Notes under the pieces: generated by a model
What the model saw: the letters and a program-made list of their open reading frames with translations, nothing else
Told to the model about the DNA's origin: nothing
Databases searched by the model: none
Program-made: the position numbers and the translations under genes
In this document: piece after piece, positions 58,065 to 64,000 of the stretch
How the letters are laid out: every line of letters starts with the position of its first letter
How positions within the stretch are numbered: the stretch's first letter is position 1
Source: Hyphodiscus hymeniophilus
Lineage: Eukaryota > Ascomycota > Leotiomycetes > Helotiales > Hyphodiscaceae
NCBI GenBank assembly: GCA_016508695.1
Contig: VNKQ01000012.1
Span: forward strand, 744,001-808,000
Reading direction: 5' to 3'
Length of the DNA: 64,000 bases

Positions 58065-58375
58065 TTTCCATTTGGCTTGGGCCGTGAAGGTTTGGGGTCA
58101 TTCAAGAGTGTTTGGGCAATCTCTGACGCTCGGAGGGCAAGGAAGAGAAGATTGGACTTACCCCTAAAACATTTCAACGCTCGAAGCCTTTTGTCTTCAA
58201 AGTAATGTAGATCCTCCTAATCCATATTTTCTTTGCATCTCGGCCTGTGTTTGCCGTCATCACACGCTTGTAATGAGGGGTAAATAATCCGCCTGTAAAA
58301 TGGCTACCATGTGACCTCAATTGTCTCTAATCTGATCCTTTCCTTTTCCATACTTCATCCAAGCACGAGACTAAG
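58065..58375. other. Short convergent intergenic region
   Basis: Holds the 3' ends of the transcription factor and the AAA gene. Nothing else is seen. Confidence 0.4.
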
Positions 58376-61300
58376 TTACATATAAGATCGCATATTTTCA
58401 GAATAGCCTCCCCTGGCGTCAGTTTCAAATTCCTTGCCGAAGCCAATTACGATTTCTAAGTGAGAGTATGAAATTATGGCCTCTTTCTGGGACGCCAACG
58501 CGTGTGCTGCCCGGACGACATTCCTGATCTCAAGAAGGAGCCCTGTCAGCGTATGTGCTCATAATATACGAACAGGTACTTACCTGACGACCATTGAGAT
58601 CGTGTCTTGAGAGGTCGCTAAGGATCTTATCACTATAGTCTGCTTTCCCTTTGACCGTGATTGCATTTTCGAGAAAGGTTTTCCAGATCAGCTTTCTCGT
58701 ATCAACACCCAAAGGATTATAACGAAGCCCAAGGTGGATCCTGCTCCGGATCGCATCATCAAAATCTCGGACTTGGTTGGTGGTCAGGAGCATGATTCCT
58801 TGATAATATTCCAGTTTGCGTAGGAACACCGAGACGAGAGAGTTATGGGTATGATCCGTGTCCCGCTTGCGCAGGAATACGTCGGCCTCATCGAGAAGAA
58901 GCAGAGCGTCCCAGTGATCTGCAAGCTCAAAGTGAGTTGAAAGCTGCTTTTCAAGCTTTGATGCATCGCCACTTAGATCCCCAGCAGATATCTACGTCAC
59001 GTCAGCACAAAGAGAGCGTCTCTAGAGGGCCACCCACGGTGTACAGCGGTCTCTGCAGGTACTCTGACAGTGCTTCAGCAGTCAGAGTCTTGCCAACTCC
59101 AGGCGGTCCACTGACACGTGCGTTAGTGGACTTGTAAAATATAGTTGAAGCTGGGTACTGTACTAAAGAAGAATAATCAGACCACGACCCTTCCCTATAA
59201 CAATGTCATCGAATGAATAGTCGAGAGTTCGCTGCGTATGAGATGCTGCAAGAGCCAGTGTGAGGTTCTTCTGCTCGGCCTCTATCGCAAGATGATCCCA
59301 AAGTGAGTCGTTCCAGCTGATCTCCGTAACATCGTCTACCGCGAACTCCACTGCATGTAATTAGAAACAGCTTCATAGATCTCTAGTCGCGAGATAGGGT
59401 GCTTACGCCATAGCTTGTCTTTCAGACTGTAGCCTAGAACGGTCGGGCTACAAATGGTTAAGTTGTCCTCGTCTTGCATGTCAACATCCGCATCGTCGAC
59501 CTTAACCGGGTCGGCACACGGTGGTGGAGGCAGACCATTATCAAATAAGTCAAAGAGATGGACAGTTTTGGAACTACGCCGCCGACCATTGGTTGCCCTA
59601 ATCATACTTGGCCTAGCATAGTTTGGATTAATCTTTCGAAACTGTGCCGCATCGACCATGATTCTACCCGAGGTTGATATCGCGACGGGCTCTCCTTTCA
59701 CTACCTGGAACGCTTTGCCACTGTATTGGAGATGTTTGACGCTACTCAAAGAGCCGAACTTCTGACCGCACTTTAACAGCTCCGCTCGGATTTGGTCTAC
59801 ATTGTCGTGGTATTTCAGGGGGAAGATGTCGAGAGAGTTTATGGGCTTTGACCCCCGGAATTTCAAAATACCCATATCGATGGGAACTTCACCGAACACT
59901 TCCCCGTCGAAGTCAACGTAGCGACCCCTGATATGGAAGTACTCCATCCCATCAGCCGTGGGTCTCTCTTCGCCAAAGTCGTATCTGATGCACCTCGGTT
60001 TCTTCGTCCCGGGACAAGTGGTGTAAGCAAACGTGTTTGGTTTGAAAAGAGCCCAGAGCAGGTCATACGGGATCTCACCACCCATGAGAAGTGGTAACAA
60101 ACGCATTCGGGTATCGGTTAGGCTGTCTCAAGGTATTGGATAAGGAGGTCGAGGTGCTTTATACACATTGGGTGTAGATATTGAGTGCTGCCTCGGTGCG
60201 ACTTAAGTTCATGGAGGTAGTGATACAAGATATTTTGCTCGACCTGAGCTCAGGTTAGGGATTAGTTTCGCATAGCCAGTGATGAGAAGGGTACAGATGG
60301 TTTGTCTTCTTTCGAACTCATTCCATGAACGGCCTTCAGAACCGTTCTTAATACGTCTTGCAAACATTCTGATTTAATATCGATATAGACGGTATTGGCC
60401 GATGTCTTCTTGTCTAGGATATCTTCATGAGCACACGGAGCTTGTTTAGAGCTGAAATACTGACCGATCCGAGCACGAACGACAAACACGTATTGATCGA
60501 GCTCATTCGCCTCATGTACCGATTGTTGCAATGCCTCAATTGTGTACTTGTACGCTTTCTCGTCCCAGCTTTATGAAAGGATCGTGTCAGTATGCTCAGA
60601 ATCATGTGGCATTGGATACGTACATTTCATTAACAGTCTTGAACGCAAGTTTTGAAGCCCGGGGTTTCGGTGCCGCAGATTCACTAGACAGCTTAGCAGG
60701 GAAAAGGAGACTCATGCTGAGTGCTGGAAGCCCTGGGAGTATTCAAGGACTTTTGAACGTACTCCGTGATCACGATTCGTGCAAATGAATGGTCTGACGG
60801 AAGCACAGAACCGGAAGTTGGCGAATCGAGCTTGGTTGAGGTCGCCTCTAAAGAACCCTCAGGAGGCGTATGGGAGTAGGTACAGTTCGTGACATGTGCA
60901 GAGGATATATACATGTCCATCACGGCTCTGGTCAACTCTTGAACGTCGCTCAAAGTATTAATACACTTGAATGGTGAGAGGTGCAGGTTGCTGAGTGGGG
61001 TAAGTGGCTGTCCTGCGGCGAAGGGAATTTGATTCATCTCAGTCAAGACTTTCGTCGCCAAGCACTCCTCATCCCATCTAAATGGACTGTTAGCAAAGTT
61101 TGATTCTTTTTTCGTCAGATACATACTGAGTGTGGTTAGGCTTAGCATCTTCGGACATCCTCGGCAACTTCGACTTTGCTCTAACAGGCTTCAAGATGAG
61201 TTGATCCACGCTGTCAATGGCTTCATCTGGTGAATTCTTATGCCCCAAAAGAAATGAGCAGATCTCAGCTGGGTTGAATACCAAATCTAGCAATCTAGCG

Positions 61301-62035
61301 AAAAACTCGTTTGCCAGCCGTTCGACTCTCTCGACCTCCTCCGTCTTACTCCCCAAAGATCGATTAATCTTTCCATTATCTCCTGATTGAGCCCCTTCTG
61401 GAGGAGTAATATCGCTCTCAAAGAGCAGTTCCTTAAGGGTTTGAGGAGGTCCCTCAAAGTAAGAAATGGAGACTTCTTTTCGACCATTGACTTCTTCAGC
61501 TCGAGACTCACGTCAGAGAGAAATCATATAGCCCTTATACAACATGAAAAAGCGTCCATTCCAGGGCGTGTAGTATATAATTTTTGGGTTTGTATCTCCG
61601 CTATCTGAACGACCATTTCTTAGGCGATTCAGTGTAGAGGCCAAGTCAGTGACGAGGGAGGAGCGAGCATTGTGGGCGAAGCTCTGAGACGAGATCCAGA
61701 GCATAAGCATATCATATGCATCCTCGCGATATCGAAGATGAACAGCTGAAGCTACTGACTGTCAGAAGATAGGTTCTCTTGTTCGAATAGAGTCAGTTCT
61801 TACTAAAATGAACCTTAAGCAATCTCCAAAAGTACTTACACAGACGTCGGCAACCAAACACAACCAACCCAAAGAAACACAGCATAGAAACATGGATATT
61901 CAAGTCGACGGCGAGATACCCTTGGACAGCGGCAGACATGCTGGTAAAGCCTGGGAACAAGAAGGCCAGAACTGAGACTTGAGCGTCCGAGAATGCTTGA
62001 ATTAGTACGGAAATATTGTCAATGAATCCTGTCAT
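58376..62035 (-). pseudogene. Chimeric BCS1_N + DUF7025-type AAA ATPase gene, two lesions
   Basis: Exons can be followed from 61840-62035 through 61127-61745, 60763-61077, 60624-60716, 60295-60568, about 59407-60243, 59164-59350, 59038-59110, 58584-58991 and 58376-58528. Residues 1-170 match the BCS1 N-terminal module: AYDMLMLWISSQSFAHNARS, YYTPWNGRFFMLYKGYMISL, VSISYFEGPPQTLKELLFE. The rest is another AAA family: VYIDIKSECLQDVLRTVLKA, EIPYDLLWALFKPNTFAYTT, RPTADGMEYFHIRGRYVDFD, Walker A GPPGVGKTLTAEA, Walker B ALLLLDEADVFLRKR and sensor MLLTTNQV. Lesions are an in-frame TGA (61513-61515, within MISL/RESRAEE) and a one-base loss near 60130 before TRMRLLPLL. All splice sites are canonical. BCS1 relatives are mitochondrial chaperones; this fusion's role is unknown. 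Confidence 0.75.
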
Positions 62036-62658
62036 TTTGTTGTTCTGTGAGATGGCAGTAGGATTTCTTCAGACGGCAGATAGATTGTTTTGTACACGTG
62101 ATAGACCAGGTATAAACTAGGTTGGAAGTCTTGGAAAAGTGATTGAAGAGCTGAATGCTGAGAACACACAGGACGGTGATATGGCAAGTTCAGAGAAGTT
62201 GCACCATTATTCATCTGTCTGTGCCAACACCCAGACTCCCGATGAAGAAAGCGGATTACCCTCGGATGCACTTGCAACCCATGTATGCAGCAAGGTGTGT
62301 CGGGGCCTTGATGACCAAGATAACTTCGTCGATATTCCATGCAGCAATGTGGGGTACGTAAGATATTGCTGGAAGAAACGTTAATGGCGTATTGATTCTG
62401 CAGTTTCCAAAAATGGAAGCTCTCAGTGAGGTACCCTCTCCATTATTGGTGCATCCAATTGGTTGAGACAATGCTGTAGAGCATGGAAGCTCGTATGCAG
62501 AATTCTCACTTTATCTAATAGCCTTGTCTGTTAAATCTGCTACCGGTCCCAGATATTGTGATCCCTGCTACTCCACTTCCTTAATCGCATTCTTCCCTCA
62601 TACCACAAGGTCATGCACATTTGACACCTGAGTGCCATCTCTCATCCAGAACCTCTAT
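62036..62658. other. Upstream region of the AAA gene, no gene
   Basis: Plus-strand frames at 62139-62384 have no recognised motif. The stretch probably contains the AAA-gene promoter and the 3' end of the hypothetical gene to its right. Confidence 0.4.
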
Positions 62659-63707
62659 TTACATACCCAGAACTGCTAAATCCATCAAATCTACAGCATT
62701 CTCTTTGATCGACCTCCTTTTCTCGTATACAATAATGTCTTTCAACTTGTTTCGAATATCCTGATCAAGTCCTCGATTATCTGCAAGCTCTTGTGAGGCG
62801 TCATTCACAACGTGGCGGCAGCTCGACCAGGATTCATGCACAGAGTTTTCTAGACCCGTAGACCCTCCAAACTCTTCCTATGTCACGGTAAGTGTTCATT
62901 CTATCAAGATCTACATCCAACTCACCATCAACAAATCAGCTACTTTCAAAGCCGGCCAAGCAGCGACCACCAAGCGAGCCCTCTCTACTATCTCAGCCGT
63001 GTCGAGGGCTTGCAAAGCCCCTATCATTCTGTTAAGCTCGTTGTACGAGTGTGGGTGGATAATTCTGCAGGAGCAAAGAGAGAAATTTCTAGTTAATAAT
63101 CTGTCTTTGATGCCTTCACTTATGGCCCACTATTGGTGTAATTTGTATCAGTGGTACTCCCTTGAACAAGAACTGATAGGACTCTCACAATCATACTACG
63201 CCATTCCTGCTTTAGCTTCTGAACCTCCAAATCTTCTTCAGTAAGTATCTTCCACTGTATTTTCATCCCTTCGAAGAGATGTTCTCTTCCTTCCTCTAGC
63301 CGTTCATAGAAAGTAAATCGATAAAATTCCCAATTCACCTCTGTTAATGGATTGGCTTGAAATTGCCATGCCGCAATACAGAGCAATTTATGATGGCGAT
63401 CTGGAATTTGGCGATGCATTTCTTTGAAAGACCATTTAACAGCCTCATCCCTCATCTCAGGGCTCAGTCGTGGACCCCAAAGATTAGAAATCAAATTTAA
63501 ACTTGTCGCGCTGAAGGCAGCCGCAGGAACAGGCGATAGGCTTCGCCTTATTTCCTGTCGATGATTTGAGATGAGTTGTTTTCTGGAATAGAGTTCTTCC
63601 CCTATAGAATCGGTTTCTCGCTGCTGTCCTTCATGCTGGAGATGAAGATGCTTCTCGTAAAATGAATTCAAAGCTTTCTTATAAACTGCTTCTGCTGTGA
63701 GTGCCAT
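62659..63707 (-). CDS. Hypothetical fungal protein, helical
   Basis: Three exons (63189-63707, 62926-63129, 62659-62877) give 313 aa with matching phases. The middle intron acceptor is CAATAG, not the nearer-looking CTGCAG, which would break the frame. The protein begins MALTAEAVYKKALNSFYEKH and has a regular helical pattern throughout. Recognisable strings include LWGPRLSPEMRDEAVKWSFK, ALDTAEIVERARLVVAAWP and DLDQD-type charged ends; there is no signal peptide or membrane segment. I do not know its function. An open stretch upstream (63755-63937) cannot be joined in frame to this start. Confidence 0.6.
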
Positions 63708-64000
63708 TGTCTGCACAACTATTAGGAATGGTCTCCAGTCTGCCTTCGTGATACTTACCTTGTGACTGCCAGAAGTTGACCTGGAATTGAAAGAATTCGC
63801 ATGCAGGTCTCGAGCGGTGATTGAATCATGAAATCGTGATGTCCAGCGAATTCAGAAGGATGAAGTAAGGCAAACGAGGTCGAAAAACGGCGCAGGCTCG
63901 TTGACTTCGTCCTCCTCATACATAAATCTTTGCCCAAGGAGAAATAACGTCACATCTGATTTCATGGTCCATAGATTGGGTTATTCTCGCCGCTCAAGCA
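63708..64000. other. Window edge, upstream region
   Basis: A 60-codon minus-strand frame (63755-63937) followed by a GTAAGT donor could be an upstream exon of the neighbouring gene, but phases disagree. Nothing else can be supported before the window ends. Confidence 0.3.

Noticed and set aside
1155..62035. Stop-codon reassignment or programmed readthrough to explain the in-frame stops
   Set aside because: Intact genes here end at TAA, TAG and TGA alike, the interrupted genes use all three, and several also carry frameshifts.
1..64000. CRISPR arrays, rRNA genes or complete transposons
   Set aside because: No regularly spaced repeats, rRNA-like blocks, transposase or reverse-transcriptase motifs were seen on either strand.

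Overview
The window looks like nuclear DNA of a filamentous ascomycete (Pezizomycotina; possibly Leotiomycetes, which is only a guess). Nearly every gene that can be reconstructed carries 45-75 nt introns with GT...AG borders and CTGAC/CTAAC branch points. The gene families are typically fungal: Zn2Cys6 regulators, a CFEM-Pth11 type receptor, GPR1/FUN34/YaaH, PLAC8, HPP, 2EXR, GT31 and Helotiales-style patatin proteins. Genes lie on both strands with no operons. I saw no rRNA gene, convincing tRNA, CRISPR array or intact transposon. All gene models below were spliced by hand from the sequence; where I give an amino-acid length, the exon phases add up.

Layout. 1-11 kb: a broken FAD monooxygenase with a fused membrane domain (1155-3952), a small Ser-rich gene, a tail-anchored coiled-coil protein, an orphan helical exon, a ferric-reductase gene with one lost splice acceptor (8471-10287) and a mini MADS-like gene. 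12-20 kb: a charge-block protein (12150-13910), an intact 997-aa GTPase-like/RING/patatin protein (15565-18807) and a PLAC8 protein. 20-31 kb: a broken GT31 glycosyltransferase, an intact MFS transporter, an AT-rich stretch with decayed tandem repeats, a broken PEP-mutase/isocitrate-lyase-like gene, a truncated fungal transcription factor head to head with an N-terminally short HPP membrane protein, and a four-helix membrane protein. 32-41 kb: an acetate-transporter-like gene and three intact phosphohydrolases in a row (histidine acid phosphatase-like, SHB17-like, inorganic pyrophosphatase). 41-53 kb: a heavily mutated Zn2Cys6 gene, a RING-H2 membrane protein, a CPA2 antiporter, a decayed CDF metal transporter, a broken hypothetical gene and a broken 2EXR gene. 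53-64 kb: an intact CFEM-Pth11 receptor divergent from an intact Zn2Cys6 regulator, a chimeric BCS1_N/AAA ATPase gene with two lesions, and a hypothetical gene.

The most striking property is a mosaic of intact and broken genes. At least seven genes are interrupted by in-frame stops that a single transition (C to T or G to A) could have made, often without other damage, next to genes that splice perfectly. This suggests a subtelomeric or accessory region exposed to RIP-like mutation, or recent relaxation of selection. The candidates for poorly described biology are the GTPase-like/RING/patatin protein and the BCS1_N/AAA chimera. No metabolic gene cluster is evident.
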